Assembly (NCBI RefSeq): GCF_009755605.1
Contig: NZ_WPNZ01000013.1
Coordinates: 124,001 to 188,000 of the forward strand
Source of the DNA: Streptomyces typhae
GTDB lineage: Bacteria; Actinomycetota; Actinomycetes; Streptomycetales; Streptomycetaceae
DNA length: 64,000 nucleotides
Reading direction: 5' to 3'
In this document: piece after piece, positions 52,759-61,866 of the stretch
Numbering within the stretch: the first letter of the stretch is position 1
How the letters are laid out: each line of letters opens with the position of its first letter
The notes under the pieces: generated by a model
Told to the model about the DNA's origin: nothing
Database searches by the model: none
What the model saw: only the letters and a program-made list of their open reading frames with translations
Translations under genes and position numbers: made by a program

Positions 52759-54261
52759 ATGACGTCCGCAAGCCGTCGCATCCGCCTCACCGCACCGCTC
52801 ATCGCCACGTTCCTGCTCACGGGAGGGCTCACCGCCTGGTCCCTCGGGCAGGGCCGGGCCGAGGCCGCCACCCCCGCAGCCGAGAAGGCCGCCGCGAAGG
52901 CGACCGAGGACTTCAACGGCGACGGCTACGCCGACCTGGTCGTCGGCGCCCCCGGCGGCACCGTCTCCGGCAAGAAGCAGGCCGGGTACGTGGCGGTGAC
53001 GTACGGCTCCAAGAACGGGCTCGACCCCGCCAAGAAGAAGCTCGTCAGCCGCTCCACCAGCGGCGTCCCCGGCTCGGCGACCGCCAAGCAGGAGTTCGGC
53101 CGCTCGGTGGCCAAGGGCGACCTGGACCGCGACGGCTACACCGACCTGGTCATCGGCTCCGGCTCCAAGGGCAGCGCCGCGGGCGCGGTCGTCCTCTGGG
53201 GGTCCAGGAACGGCCTCACCGGCGGCACGAAGATCGCCACCTACGGCTACGCCCCGCAGGCCGGCGACTTCGACGGCGACGGCAAGACCGACCTGGCCCT
53301 CTTCGCGGGACCCGGCTCCTACGGCGACGACCCGATCGCCCAGCGCGCCCGGCTCTGGAAGGGCCCGCTCACCCGCACCGGCACCCCGGCGAAGAAGCTC
53401 GACTTCATGGAGAAGTCGCAGTGGTCGAGCTACGACGACGACGAGCGCCCGAGCCCGGCCTGCATCCGCGACCACGACGTCTGCATCGACGGCCCGGCCT
53501 CCGTGAACGGTCCGGTCGACCCGCGGGCCGTCGGTGACTTCAACGGTGACGGGCGCGCCGACATCGCCATCAACGACTACAACGGCGACGGCATGTGGAA
53601 CAACAGTGTCCTGTACGGCAGCGCCGACGGCTTCGAGCGCGGCTCGGCGCCGGGCTCCCGCGGCGCCCTCGCCGCGGGCGACATCAACGGCGACGGCGTC
53701 GACGACGTGGTGTCCGGCTCCACCGGCTACGAGGACAACAAGGTCACGGTCGCCTACGGCAGCGCGGCCGGCCTGAGGAACGAGCAGCAGTTCGACCAGG
53801 ACCTCCCCGGCGTCCCCGGCGCCGAGGAGGAGGGCGACTCCTTCGGGGCCTCCCTCGCCGTGGGTGACGTCGACGGCGACGGCTACGCCGACATCGCTGT
53901 CGGCGTGCCCGGGGAGGACGTCGGCAGCGTCATCGACGCGGGCTCCGTCGTCCTGGTCCGCGGCAGCAGGAGCGGTGTCACCGGCACCGGCGCGCAGGCC
54001 TTCCACCAGAACACCGCGGGCGTCCCCGGTGTCGCCGAGCGGGGCGACGAGTTCGGCGCGGCCACCGCCCTCCTCGATGTCGACGGCGACGGCCGCAGCG
54101 ACCTGGCCGCCTCCTCGGTGCACGAGAACGCCGACGCGGGCGCCGTGTGGTCCCTGCCCGGCACCGCGTCCGGCCTGACGGCGAAGAAGTCCCTGGCCTT
54201 CGGCCCCAAGGACCTCTCGGCCCCGAGCGTCGCGGCGCTCTTCGGCAGCACCCTGCGCTAG
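52759..54261 (+). CDS. Secreted FG-GAP/integrin-alpha-like repeat protein
   Basis: 500 aa with signal peptide (cleavage near residue 36, AEAA). Six or seven FG-GAP blades, each with an EF-hand-like calcium loop (DFNGDGYADL, DLDRDGYTDL, DFDGDGKTDL, DFNGDGRADI, DINGDGVDD, DVDGDGYAD, DVDGDGRSD). It should fold as a calcium-loaded beta-propeller and bind protein or carbohydrate outside the cell. Common in Streptomyces. No anchor. Separate from the B12 operon by 162 bp. Confidence 0.88.
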   Translation: MTSASRRIRLTAPLIATFLLTGGLTAWSLGQGRAEAATPAAEKAAAKATEDFNGDGYADLVVGAPGGTVSGKKQAGYVAVTYGSKNGLDPAKKKLVSRSTSGVPGSATAKQEFGRSVAKGDLDRDGYTDLVIGSGSKGSAAGAVVLWGSRNGLTGGTKIATYGYAPQAGDFDGDGKTDLALFAGPGSYGDDPIAQRARLWKGPLTRTGTPAKKLDFMEKSQWSSYDDDERPSPACIRDHDVCIDGPASVNGPVDPRAVGDFNGDGRADIAINDYNGDGMWNNSVLYGSADGFERGSAPGSRGALAAGDINGDGVDDVVSGSTGYEDNKVTVAYGSAAGLRNEQQFDQDLPGVPGAEEEGDSFGASLAVGDVDGDGYADIAVGVPGEDVGSVIDAGSVVLVRGSRSGVTGTGAQAFHQNTAGVPGVAERGDEFGAATALLDVDGDGRSDLAASSVHENADAGAVWSLPGTASGLTAKKSLAFGPKDLSAPSVAALFGSTLR

Positions 54262-54308
54262 TTCCCGGCGCCCGCCCGGTGTTCCACCACGCCAGGCGCC
54301 CGCGCGGG

Positions 54309-55070
54309 CTAGGCGTCGTGGAACACCAGGCCGAGAGAGTGCCGCAGGCCCGAGCGCACGGTGCTCACCCCGTGCCGCACCGGCGCCGCCGACCAGCCGC
54401 GGCTGGAGCGCACGGGCCGGTCACGGGTGGTGAAGACCAGGCCGTGCCCCTGCGGAAGGACGGTCACCGTGCCCCGCGACTGGGCCCGTGGCCGCTGCTC
54501 GACCAGCAGGAACTCGCCGCCGGTGTAGTCCGTTCCCTGAGTGTCGAGGCCGACGACGACCTGGAGCGGGAAGACGAGGTCGCCGAACAGGTCGCGGTGC
54601 AGCGCGTTCCAGTCGCCGCTCTCGTACCGCAGCAGGATCTGCGACGACTTCGCCTGGCCCGCCGCGTGGCACTGCTCGATCCAGTCCTCCAGGCGGTCCG
54701 GCCAGGGCGCGGGGCGGCCGAGCCGGCCCGCCCAGTCCCGGGCGATCGGGAGCAGCCGCGGATAGAGCGCCGCGCGCAACGCGGCGACCGGCGCGGGCAG
54801 TTCATGCCTGAAGTACCGGTACTGCCCGGATCCGAAGCGGTGCCGGGCCATGTCGACCGTCGACCGGAACAGGGCCGTGTCAGCGTAGAGCGCGGCGAGC
54901 GCGCGGCACTCCTCCGGAGCGAGCAGCCGCGGGGTCAGGGCGCAGCCGTGGGCGTCGAGTTCGGTGGCGAGTTCCGACCAGTCGGCGGCGTCGACGCGGG
55001 AGCGGGCCGCCGCCGCGTCCGGCCCGGGAGTGGTCACGGCCCCTGCCGCCCGCGGCGCGCGGCCGCTCAT
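54309..55070 (-). CDS. 2OG-Fe(II) oxygenase (PF13640/prolyl-hydroxylase-like)
   Basis: 253 aa. Iron motif HRDLFGDLVFPLQ (HxD) and RHGVSTVRSGLRHSLGLVFHD with distal His and 2OG Arg; GGEFLLVEQRPRAQ is the usual core strand. ATGA overlap with ogt upstream. Not AlkB by motif. The pairing with ogt recurs in actinobacteria and suggests a repair or alkylation-response role, but the substrate is unknown. Confidence 0.8.
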   Translation of the reverse strand: MSGRAPRAAGAVTTPGPDAAAARSRVDAADWSELATELDAHGCALTPRLLAPEECRALAALYADTALFRSTVDMARHRFGSGQYRYFRHELPAPVAALRAALYPRLLPIARDWAGRLGRPAPWPDRLEDWIEQCHAAGQAKSSQILLRYESGDWNALHRDLFGDLVFPLQVVVGLDTQGTDYTGGEFLLVEQRPRAQSRGTVTVLPQGHGLVFTTRDRPVRSSRGWSAAPVRHGVSTVRSGLRHSLGLVFHDA

Positions 55071-55597
55071 GCCGACTCCAGGTCGAGCAGCCGACGCTTG
55101 CGGTCGAGGCCGCCCGCGTAGCCGGTCAGAGAGCCGTCCGCGCCGATGACGCGGTGGCAGGGGCGGACGACGAGGAGCGGATTGCGGCCGATGGCGGTGC
55201 CGAGGGCGCGGACCGCCGCCCGGGAGAGCCCGAGCCCCGCCGCAAGCTGCCCGTACGTGGTCGTGGTGCCGTAGGGCACGGAGTCCAGGGCGTGCCACAC
55301 CTTGCGCTGGAAGTCGGTGCCCGCCCCCTCGGCGTACTCGATGGCGAAGTCCGTCAGGGTGCCCGCGAAGTAGGCGTCGAGCTGCCGGGCGATCGCCGTG
55401 AACGCCGTGTCGTCGCGCACCCAGCCGCCCTGGACGACCGCGCCGCCCTTCTGCCCCGGCATCGACAGGGAGACGAGCGCCGTCCCGCCGGGCGCGGTGT
55501 CCGAGGCCCGGCCCACAAGCAGCAGCTCGCCCAGCGGGCTCTCGACGGTCGTGTGGACAAGGGCCGTACGGGCGGCGGTCGTCGTGGTGCCGGTCAT
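55067..55597 (-). CDS. ogt: Methylated-DNA-protein cysteine methyltransferase (Ogt)
   Basis: 176 aa. Active-site Cys147 in VVRPCHRVIGADG, HTH with the arginine finger in GLSRAAVRALGTAIGRNP, N-terminal domain starting ALVHTTVESPLGELLL. Repairs O6-methylguanine by irreversible methyl transfer. The ATG at 55597 is chosen by match to family length. Followed by the 2OG oxygenase (ATGA). Confidence 0.93.
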   Translation of the reverse strand: MTGTTTTAARTALVHTTVESPLGELLLVGRASDTAPGGTALVSLSMPGQKGGAVVQGGWVRDDTAFTAIARQLDAYFAGTLTDFAIEYAEGAGTDFQRKVWHALDSVPYGTTTTYGQLAAGLGLSRAAVRALGTAIGRNPLLVVRPCHRVIGADGSLTGYAGGLDRKRRLLDLESA

Positions 55598-55639
55598 CGC
55601 GCCTGTCCTCTCTCTGATGCTTCTGTCCTGCTCCGGGGG

Positions 55640-55724
55640 CTCCGGGGAAGGGCCTCCGGTGGTAAAGCTCCGTCGGAGGGCCTCCGGTGTGGAACTCCGG
55701 GGGAAGGGCCTCCGGTGGTGACAG
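55640..55724. repeat. Three tandem 27-30-bp units upstream of ogt
   Basis: Units start at 55640, 55668 and 55695, each CTCCGG-like then AGGGCCTCCGGTG. They lie 43-127 bp upstream of the ogt start, within the promoter/leader. Confidence 0.75.
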
Positions 55725-55821
55725 TCACCAGTCTGCGCCGCGACGGCACGGGCGGCTGGCGGGTTTCGGACGGGGCGCTCGCGGCTGCCGGGGGCCTCGG
55801 CGGCCCCCGCGCGGGCCGGCC

Positions 55822-56445
55822 TCAGGTCAGCTGCTCCACCGCAAGGACCACCCCGATGACGATCATCGCGGCCCCCGAGACCCGGGTGACGGCACGGGCC
55901 GCGGCGGGGCGGGCCCGCAGGACGGTACGGGCGAGGACGCCCACGCACAAGTAGATCGCGCCGCAGCTGACGATGTGGACCAGGCCCAGGGTGCTGATCT
56001 GGAGGGCGAGCGGCCACCCGTCGCCGGGCTGCGTGAACTGCGGCAGCAGGGCGAGGAAGAGCAGCAGTGCCTTCGGGTTGAGGCCGCTGATCCCGGCCCC
56101 CTGGAGTATCCGGGCCCGCCGTGTACCGGCACCGTCCGCGGCCGCCGACGGTGCCGCCTGCGGCGTGCCCGGCCGGCTCAGGGTCGTGGCGCCGAGCCAG
56201 ATCAGATAGAGCGCGCCGAGCAGCGTGAGGGAGGCGAGGACGGCCGGGTGGTCGGCGACGACGGCCGCGACGCCCGCGGCGACCACGGCGGTCAGACCGA
56301 CGTAGCCGAGCAGGAGACCGCCGACGGCGGGAGCCACCGAGCGGTCCCTGATCCCCGCGGATATCGCGTACGCCCAGTCCGCTCCGGGGACCAGGATGAG
56401 CAGGACGGACACCGCCCAGAAAGCGGTGACGGAGCTGACGGCCAT
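55822..56445 (-). CDS. LysE/RhtB-family exporter
   Basis: 207 aa, six helices. VLLILVPGADWAYAISAGIRDRS and ISGLNPKALLLFLALLPQF match the LysE/RhtB family, which exports amino acids or derivatives. Divergent from an Lrp-type regulator over 124 bp, the typical argO/lysE-lysG arrangement. RBS GGGAGAA. Confidence 0.9.
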   Translation of the reverse strand: MAVSSVTAFWAVSVLLILVPGADWAYAISAGIRDRSVAPAVGGLLLGYVGLTAVVAAGVAAVVADHPAVLASLTLLGALYLIWLGATTLSRPGTPQAAPSAAADGAGTRRARILQGAGISGLNPKALLLFLALLPQFTQPGDGWPLALQISTLGLVHIVSCGAIYLCVGVLARTVLRARPAAARAVTRVSGAAMIVIGVVLAVEQLT

Positions 56446-56569
56446 GGGGTGTTCGTTCTCCCGGATGGTGGCTTGCGGTGCGCTGACCCGGGGGAGATTA
56501 GTTCCGATCTGCCCGAAGGTGTTCCCAAGATCCGCCGGACACGGGGATGTCCGTGGAAGAATCTTCTCC

Positions 56570-57022
56570 ATGGACACCGTTGACCGGCAGATCCTTGCCG
56601 AGCTGCAGAAGGACGGCCGCCTGACGGTCACCGAGCTGGCCGCGCGGGTGCGGCTGAGCCTCTCGCCGTGCCACCGCAGGCTGCGCGAACTGGAGCGCCG
56701 CGGTGCGGTGCGCGGGTACCGCGCCGTCCTCGATCCCGAGGCCGTCGGCCTGACCTTCGAGTCCCTGGTCTTCGTCACCATGCGGCAGGAGGACCGGGAC
56801 ACGGTCGCCGCCTTCGAGGCGGCGGTCGCCGACATCCCGAACGTCGTGCAGGCCCAGCGACTCTTCGGGGACCCCGACTATCTGCTGCGCATCGTCAGCA
56901 AGGACCTGCGGGCCTTCCAGCGCCTGTACGACGAGGAACTCGCGACGCTGCCGGGCGTCCAGCGGCTCAGCTCGACGCTCGTCATGAAGCACGTCGTCCA
57001 GGAGCGGTCGCTGCCGCTGTGA
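56570..57022 (+). CDS. Lrp/AsnC-family regulator
   Basis: 150 aa. N-terminal HTH (LAELQKDGRLTVTELAARV, LSLSPCHRRLRELER) and C-terminal RAM domain (AFEAAVADIPNVVQAQRLFG, DPDYLLRIV). Probably senses an amino acid and controls the divergent LysE gene. Confidence 0.92.
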   Translation: MDTVDRQILAELQKDGRLTVTELAARVRLSLSPCHRRLRELERRGAVRGYRAVLDPEAVGLTFESLVFVTMRQEDRDTVAAFEAAVADIPNVVQAQRLFGDPDYLLRIVSKDLRAFQRLYDEELATLPGVQRLSSTLVMKHVVQERSLPL

Positions 57023-57092
57023 CCTCGATGGCGCTGTTCCGGCTTCCGTCGCCGCCGCTGTGACCTCCGTCTCCGTACGCCGCCAGATGTAG

Positions 57093-57106
57093 TGCAACTA
57101 GTTGCA
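57093..57106. promoter_or_regulatory. Operator candidate upstream of the FadH-like gene
   Basis: TGCAACTAGTTGCA, a perfect 14-bp palindrome 94 bp before the start codon. Such sites are typical of MarR/PadR winged-helix regulators, and a PadR gene follows the enzyme. Confidence 0.55.
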
Positions 57107-57199
57107 TAAGGGTGGGGGCTGCCCTAGAACTGTGCTGACGACAGCCGCATCGCGCCGACGCCCCCGCAGGGCGTACGCGTACGAGAGAGGTCCGCCCGC

Positions 57200-59230
57200 A
57201 TGAGCGCCGAGAGCCGCTACCCGCACCTGCTCGAACCCCTCGACCTGGGCTTCACGACCCTGCCCAACCGGGTCCTGATGGGTTCGATGCACGTGGGCCT
57301 GGAGGAGGCGCCCGACGGGTTCGCGCGGATGGCGGAGTTCTACGCGACCCGGGCGCGCGGCGGTGTCGGCCTCATCGTCACCGGCGGCATCGCCCCCAAC
57401 GAGGCGGGCCGGCCGTGGGACGGCGGCGCCAAGCTGACGACCGAGGCGGAGGCCGCGCAGCACGCGGGCGTCACCGCCGCGGTGCACCGCGAGGGCGGCA
57501 GGATCGCGATGCAGATCCTGCACTTCGGCCGCTACGCCTACCACGAGGGCCTGGTCGCACCGAGCGCGATCAAGGCGCCGATCAGCCCGTTCCCGCCCCG
57601 GGCCCTCACGGACGACGAGGTCGAGCAGACCGTCGAGGACTTCGTGCGCGCGGCCGAGCTGGCGAAACTGGCGGGCTACGACGGTGTCGAGGTCATGGGC
57701 TCCGAGGGCTATCTGATCAACGAGTTCATCGCGGCGCCCACCAACCACCGCACCGACCGGTGGGGCGGCTCGTACGAGAACCGCATCCGCTTCCCCGTCG
57801 AGATCGTCCGCCGCACCCGCGCCCGCCTCGGCCCCGACTTCATCATCGTCTACCGGCTCTCCATGCTCGACCTGGTGCCCGGCGGCTCCACCCTCGACGA
57901 GGTCGTCCACCTCGCCAAGGAGATCGAGGCGGCGGGCGCCACGATCATCAACACCGGCATCGGCTGGCACGAGGCACGCATCCCCACCATCGCCACGTCG
58001 GTGCCGCGCGGCGCGTACACCTTCGTGACCAAGAAGGTCATGGGCGAGGTCACCGTGCCCCTGGTGACCACCAACCGCATCAACACCCCCGAGATCGCCG
58101 AGCAGTTGCTCGCCGACGGCGCCGCCGACATGGTCTCGCTCGCGCGCCCCCTCCTCGCCGACCCGGACTTCGTCGCCAAGGCCCGCGCCGAGCGGCCCGA
58201 GACCATCAACACCTGCATCGGCTGCAACCAGGCCTGCCTCGACCACACCTTCAACCTCCAGATCACCTCCTGCCTGGTGAACCCGCGCGCCTGCCACGAG
58301 ACGGAGCTGGTGCTTTCCCCGACCCGGCGCGCCAAGCGCGTCGGCGTCGTCGGCGCGGGTCCCGCGGGCCTCGCCTGCGCGGTCGCGGCGGCCGAGCGCG
58401 GCCACGACGTGACGCTGTACGACGCCGCGCCCGCGATCGGCGGCCAGCTCGACATCGCCCGCCGCGTCCCCGGCAAGGAGGAGTTCGACGAGACGCTGCG
58501 CTACTTCCGCACCCAGCTCGAACTGCACGGCGTACGCGTCGAGTTGAACACCCGGGTGACGGCGGAGCAGCTCGCCGCGGCCGGTCACGACGAGGTGGTC
58601 GTCGCCACCGGAGTCACCCCGCGCACCCCCGACATCCCCGGCATCGACCACCCGTGCGTCGTCAGCTACCTCGACGTCCTGCGTGACGGGGCGCCCGTCG
58701 GCGAGCGGGTCGCGATCGTCGGCGCGGGCGGCATCGGCTTCGACGTGGCGGAGTATCTGACCGACAGCGGCGACAAGGCCAGCCTGGACCCGGCGACGTA
58801 CTTCAAGCAGTGGGGCGTCGACATGGACTACCGCGACCGGGGCGGTCTGACCGCTCCCGTCCGGCCGGTGCCGCCGCGCACCGTCCACCTCCTCCAGCGC
58901 AAGACGTCCAAGGTCGGCCAGGGCCTGGGGAAGACGACCGGCTGGATCCACCGCACCGAGCTGCGCCACCGGGGCGTGTCGATGGTCGCCGGGGTCCGGT
59001 ACGACCGGATCGACGACGAGGGCCTGCACATCACCGTCGACGGCGAGACGCGCACCATCCCCGTCGACACGGTGGTCCTGTGCTCCGGCCAGGAGCCGCG
59101 CCGCGGCCTGTACGAGGAACTGCTCGTCGCGGGCGTCGACGCGCACCTCATCGGCGGCGCCGACGTGGCCGCCGAACTGGACGCCAAGCGCGCCATCAAG
59201 CAGGGCACGGAGCTGGCCGCAGCGCTGTGA
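57200..59230 (+). CDS. 2,4-dienoyl-CoA reductase-like flavoprotein (FadH/OYE family)
   Basis: 676 aa, as expected for FadH-type enzymes. N-terminal TIM barrel binding FMN (QILHFGRYAYHEGLVAPS; NEFIAAPTNHRTDRWGGS), 4Fe-4S Cys set (CIGCNQACLD, then SCLVNP), and a C-terminal FAD/NADPH domain (VGAGPAGLACAVAAAERGHDV; VGAGGIGFDVAEYL). E. coli FadH reduces polyunsaturated acyl-CoA; related enzymes act on other enones. PadR regulator downstream, palindromic site upstream. Confidence 0.88.
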   Translation: MSAESRYPHLLEPLDLGFTTLPNRVLMGSMHVGLEEAPDGFARMAEFYATRARGGVGLIVTGGIAPNEAGRPWDGGAKLTTEAEAAQHAGVTAAVHREGGRIAMQILHFGRYAYHEGLVAPSAIKAPISPFPPRALTDDEVEQTVEDFVRAAELAKLAGYDGVEVMGSEGYLINEFIAAPTNHRTDRWGGSYENRIRFPVEIVRRTRARLGPDFIIVYRLSMLDLVPGGSTLDEVVHLAKEIEAAGATIINTGIGWHEARIPTIATSVPRGAYTFVTKKVMGEVTVPLVTTNRINTPEIAEQLLADGAADMVSLARPLLADPDFVAKARAERPETINTCIGCNQACLDHTFNLQITSCLVNPRACHETELVLSPTRRAKRVGVVGAGPAGLACAVAAAERGHDVTLYDAAPAIGGQLDIARRVPGKEEFDETLRYFRTQLELHGVRVELNTRVTAEQLAAAGHDEVVVATGVTPRTPDIPGIDHPCVVSYLDVLRDGAPVGERVAIVGAGGIGFDVAEYLTDSGDKASLDPATYFKQWGVDMDYRDRGGLTAPVRPVPPRTVHLLQRKTSKVGQGLGKTTGWIHRTELRHRGVSMVAGVRYDRIDDEGLHITVDGETRTIPVDTVVLCSGQEPRRGLYEELLVAGVDAHLIGGADVAAELDAKRAIKQGTELAAAL

Positions 59231-59299
59231 CACCGCCCTGTGCCGCCGCACTGTGACACCGCCCTGTGTCGCTGCGCTGTGGCGCCGCCCTGTGCCGCC
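59222..59299. repeat. Three 26-bp tandem units across the fadH stop codon
   Basis: Units at 59222-59247, 59248-59273 and 59274-59299 begin with GCGCTGTGACACC or variants. The TGA of the enzyme gene is inside the first unit; copy 2 repeats the TGA and copy 3 changes it to TGG. Confidence 0.85.
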
Positions 59300-59398
59300 G
59301 CCCTTGCCGCCGCCAGGACGTCGCGCCCACCACGCGGTGACGGCCCGCCCGCGCGGCCGTCCCGCCGGAGGGCACCGCGCCGTCCCTAGGATGCTGTC

Positions 59399-59941
59399 AT
59401 GTCACTCCCGCACGCGATCCTCACCGCCCTGCTGGAGAAGCCGTCCTCGGGCCTGGAGCTGACGCGCCGGTTCGACAGGTCCATCGGCTACTTCTGGTCG
59501 GCCACGCACCAGCAGATCTACCGCGAACTGGGCAGACTGGAGCGCGAGGGGCTCATCCGCGCGCTGCCGTCGGCACGGGCCACGCGCGGACAGAAGAAGG
59601 AGTACGAGGTGCTGCCCGCGGGCCGGGACGAACTGGCCCGCTGGACGGCGGCGAGCCAGGACCCCAAACCGCTCCGCGACGCCCTGCTGCTGCGCCTGCG
59701 GGCCGCGGCCGTCGTCGGCACGGACGGCATCGAGGACGACCTGCGCCGCCACCTCGCCCTGCACGAGGCGCAGTTGGCGGAGTACGAGGAGATCGAGCGC
59801 CGCGACTTCCCGCCCGGCAGGGACAGCATGGAGGACCGGCTGCGCCATGTGGTGCTGCGGGCGGGCATCGACCTGGAGACGTTCTGGACGCACTGGCTCA
59901 CACGGACCCTGGAGGAGCTGGACACCGGGCGGGACGAGTGA
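59399..59941 (+). CDS. PadR-family regulator
   Basis: 180 aa. Winged HTH (SLPHAILTALLEKPSSG, YFWSATHQQIYRELGRLE) and the C-terminal Vir_act_alpha helix pair typical of PadR. Likely controls the upstream flavoprotein gene through the palindrome at 57093. Confidence 0.9.
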   Translation: MSLPHAILTALLEKPSSGLELTRRFDRSIGYFWSATHQQIYRELGRLEREGLIRALPSARATRGQKKEYEVLPAGRDELARWTAASQDPKPLRDALLLRLRAAAVVGTDGIEDDLRRHLALHEAQLAEYEEIERRDFPPGRDSMEDRLRHVVLRAGIDLETFWTHWLTRTLEELDTGRDE

Positions 59942-59959
59942 GGTGAGGGGAGGGGCGAC

Positions 59960-61117
59960 TCACCCCGCCGTGAGCGTGGCCGCAGTCGGGTCCCAGCCTT
60001 CGGGGAGCGGCGGCGGGGGCACGACCTGGGCGGACAGCGGCACGAACGCCCCGGTGGCGGCGGACCGCGTGATCGCCGTCATGGTCGCGAGGACGTGTCC
60101 TGCGAGGGCGGCCGACGCCCGGACCGCCGCCACCGGGCCCGCGACACCGCCCCGGGCGGCGTGCGCGGCCGGGGCCTCGTGCGCGCGGACGGCCCGCGCC
60201 ATGTCGACGACACCGAGGCCGCGCCCGTCCGTGCGCCCCGTCACGGGCAGTTCGCGCCAGTCTTCGCTGCCGTTGGTCCGCAGCCGCAGCGGGCCGCGGA
60301 AGGTGTTCGGGTCCGGCACGGCGAGGGTGCCGTCGGTGCCGGTGATCTCGAACCGGATACGGGGGTGGGCGCTGTCGAAGCTGAACGTCGAGTTGGCGCT
60401 CACCCCCGACGCGAAGTCGAGCAGCGCGCTCACATGCGTCGGCACGTCCACCGGGAACGTCCGGCCGGCCCGCGGCCCGGAGCCCACCGTGCGCCGCTCG
60501 CGGGCCCGAGCCGCCGTCGCCGCCACCCGCTCCACGCTGCCGAACAGCACGACCAGGGCCGTCAGGTAGTAGGGCCCGAGGTCGAACAGCGGGCCCGCGC
60601 CCGGCTGGTAGAAGAACCCCGGGTCCGGGTGCCAGGACTCCGGGCCGAGGCTCTGCACCGCCGTCGTCGCCGCGACGGGCACCCCGATGTGCCCCGCGCG
60701 GATCGCCCGCAGCGCCGACTGGAGGCCCGCGCCGAGGAAGGTGTCGGGGGCGCCGCCGAGCAGCAGGCCACGCTCCGACGCCTCGGCGATCAGCTTCTCC
60801 GCCTCGGCGGGCGTCGGCGTGAACGGCTTCTCTCCGTACACGTGCTTCCCGGCGCGCAGCGCGGCCGTCGCCACCTGCGCGTGGGCGGCGGGCACGGTGA
60901 GATTGACGACGAGTTCGACGTCCGGCTCGTCCAGGACCGTGGGCAGATCGCCCGCGAGCGGGACGCCGTGCGTGCGGGCCGCCGCGGTCGCGCGCTCCGG
61001 AAGCAGGTCCGCGACCGCGACCAGCCGTATGTCGGGGAAGGAGCCCAGCGTGCGCAGGTACTCGGCGCTGATGACGCCCGCGCCGACCACGGCGACGCCG
61101 ACGGGGCCGGTGTTCAC
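59960..61117 (-). CDS. Gfo/Idh/MocA-family oxidoreductase
   Basis: 385 aa, GTG start. Rossmann motif GVAVVGAGVIS, the family EKPF motif (YGEKPFTPT, Lys contacting substrate), and DLGPYYLTALVVLFG with the conserved active-site segment. Acts on a sugar or inositol derivative with NAD(P). Overlaps the isomerase gene upstream (GTGTGA); the pair probably forms a sugar-catabolic operon. Confidence 0.88.
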   Translation of the reverse strand: MNTGPVGVAVVGAGVISAEYLRTLGSFPDIRLVAVADLLPERATAAARTHGVPLAGDLPTVLDEPDVELVVNLTVPAAHAQVATAALRAGKHVYGEKPFTPTPAEAEKLIAEASERGLLLGGAPDTFLGAGLQSALRAIRAGHIGVPVAATTAVQSLGPESWHPDPGFFYQPGAGPLFDLGPYYLTALVVLFGSVERVAATAARARERRTVGSGPRAGRTFPVDVPTHVSALLDFASGVSANSTFSFDSAHPRIRFEITGTDGTLAVPDPNTFRGPLRLRTNGSEDWRELPVTGRTDGRGLGVVDMARAVRAHEAPAAHAARGGVAGPVAAVRASAALAGHVLATMTAITRSAATGAFVPLSAQVVPPPPLPEGWDPTAATLTAG

Positions 61118-61866
61118 ACCGCCTCCAGCGCGCTGACGTAGGCGCGGCTCGCCTGGAGCTCACCGAAGAGGTCGCCCGCGCACGCGTCGAACTCGACCAC
61201 GCGCCACGCGCCGGGTGCGGCGTCGAGGACCTCGGGCACGGGCATGGTGCCGCCGCCCACGGCGACGTTCGGGTCGTCCTTCGTCCCCGGGCCGTCCTTC
61301 AGGTGCAGGGCCGCGACGCGCTCGCCGAGGCGGCCGAGGAGCGCGGGCACGTCGGCGCCGCCCACCGCCGCCCAGTACGTGTCGACCTCCAGGAACACCG
61401 CCGGGTCGAGGAGTTCGGCCAGGACCTCCAGGGCGTGCCGGCCGCCGTGGTCCGCGAGGCGCGGCTCGATCTCCCACCAGTGGTTGTGGTAGCCGAGCCG
61501 GAGCCCGTGCTCGCCGGCCCGCGCCGCGAGGGAGTTGAGCCGCTCCGCGACCCGGGCGAGGCCGTCGTACGCGGTGAAGTCCTCGTGCGGGAACCCGGCG
61601 GGCACGATCGCCAGGTCGGTGCCGAGCGTGGCGACCGCGTCGAACACGGGGCCCGGGTCACCGGTCAGCACCTGCACGACGTGCGCGCCGGACACGTCGA
61701 GGCCCAGGTCGTCGGCGATCCGCCGGAGCCCGGCGGCGTCGTCGGTGACGTCGAACGCCTCCACCGCGCCGTACCCCATCGCCGCGAGCCGCCCCAGCGT
61801 CCCCGCGCGGTCGGCGGCGGACTCCGTGCGCACGGAGTAGAGCTGCACGCTGAGCGGTCGTGACAT
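61114..61866 (-). CDS. Sugar phosphate isomerase/epimerase (TIM barrel)
   Basis: 250 aa, xylose-isomerase-like fold. VQLYSVRTE start; GYHNHWWEIE and FLEVDTYWAAVGG carry metal ligands (Glu, Asp, His) and ALHLKDGPG the conserved His; VVEFDACAGD ends the barrel. Commonly paired with Gfo/Idh oxidoreductases. Substrate unknown. Confidence 0.88.
   Translation of the reverse strand: MSRPLSVQLYSVRTESAADRAGTLGRLAAMGYGAVEAFDVTDDAAGLRRIADDLGLDVSGAHVVQVLTGDPGPVFDAVATLGTDLAIVPAGFPHEDFTAYDGLARVAERLNSLAARAGEHGLRLGYHNHWWEIEPRLADHGGRHALEVLAELLDPAVFLEVDTYWAAVGGADVPALLGRLGERVAALHLKDGPGTKDDPNVAVGGGTMPVPEVLDAAPGAWRVVEFDACAGDLFGELQASRAYVSALEAV

Noticed and set aside
57098..59251. 717-codon minus-strand frame opposite the FadH-like gene
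   Set aside because: The plus strand carries flavin and Fe-S motifs; the minus frame has none.
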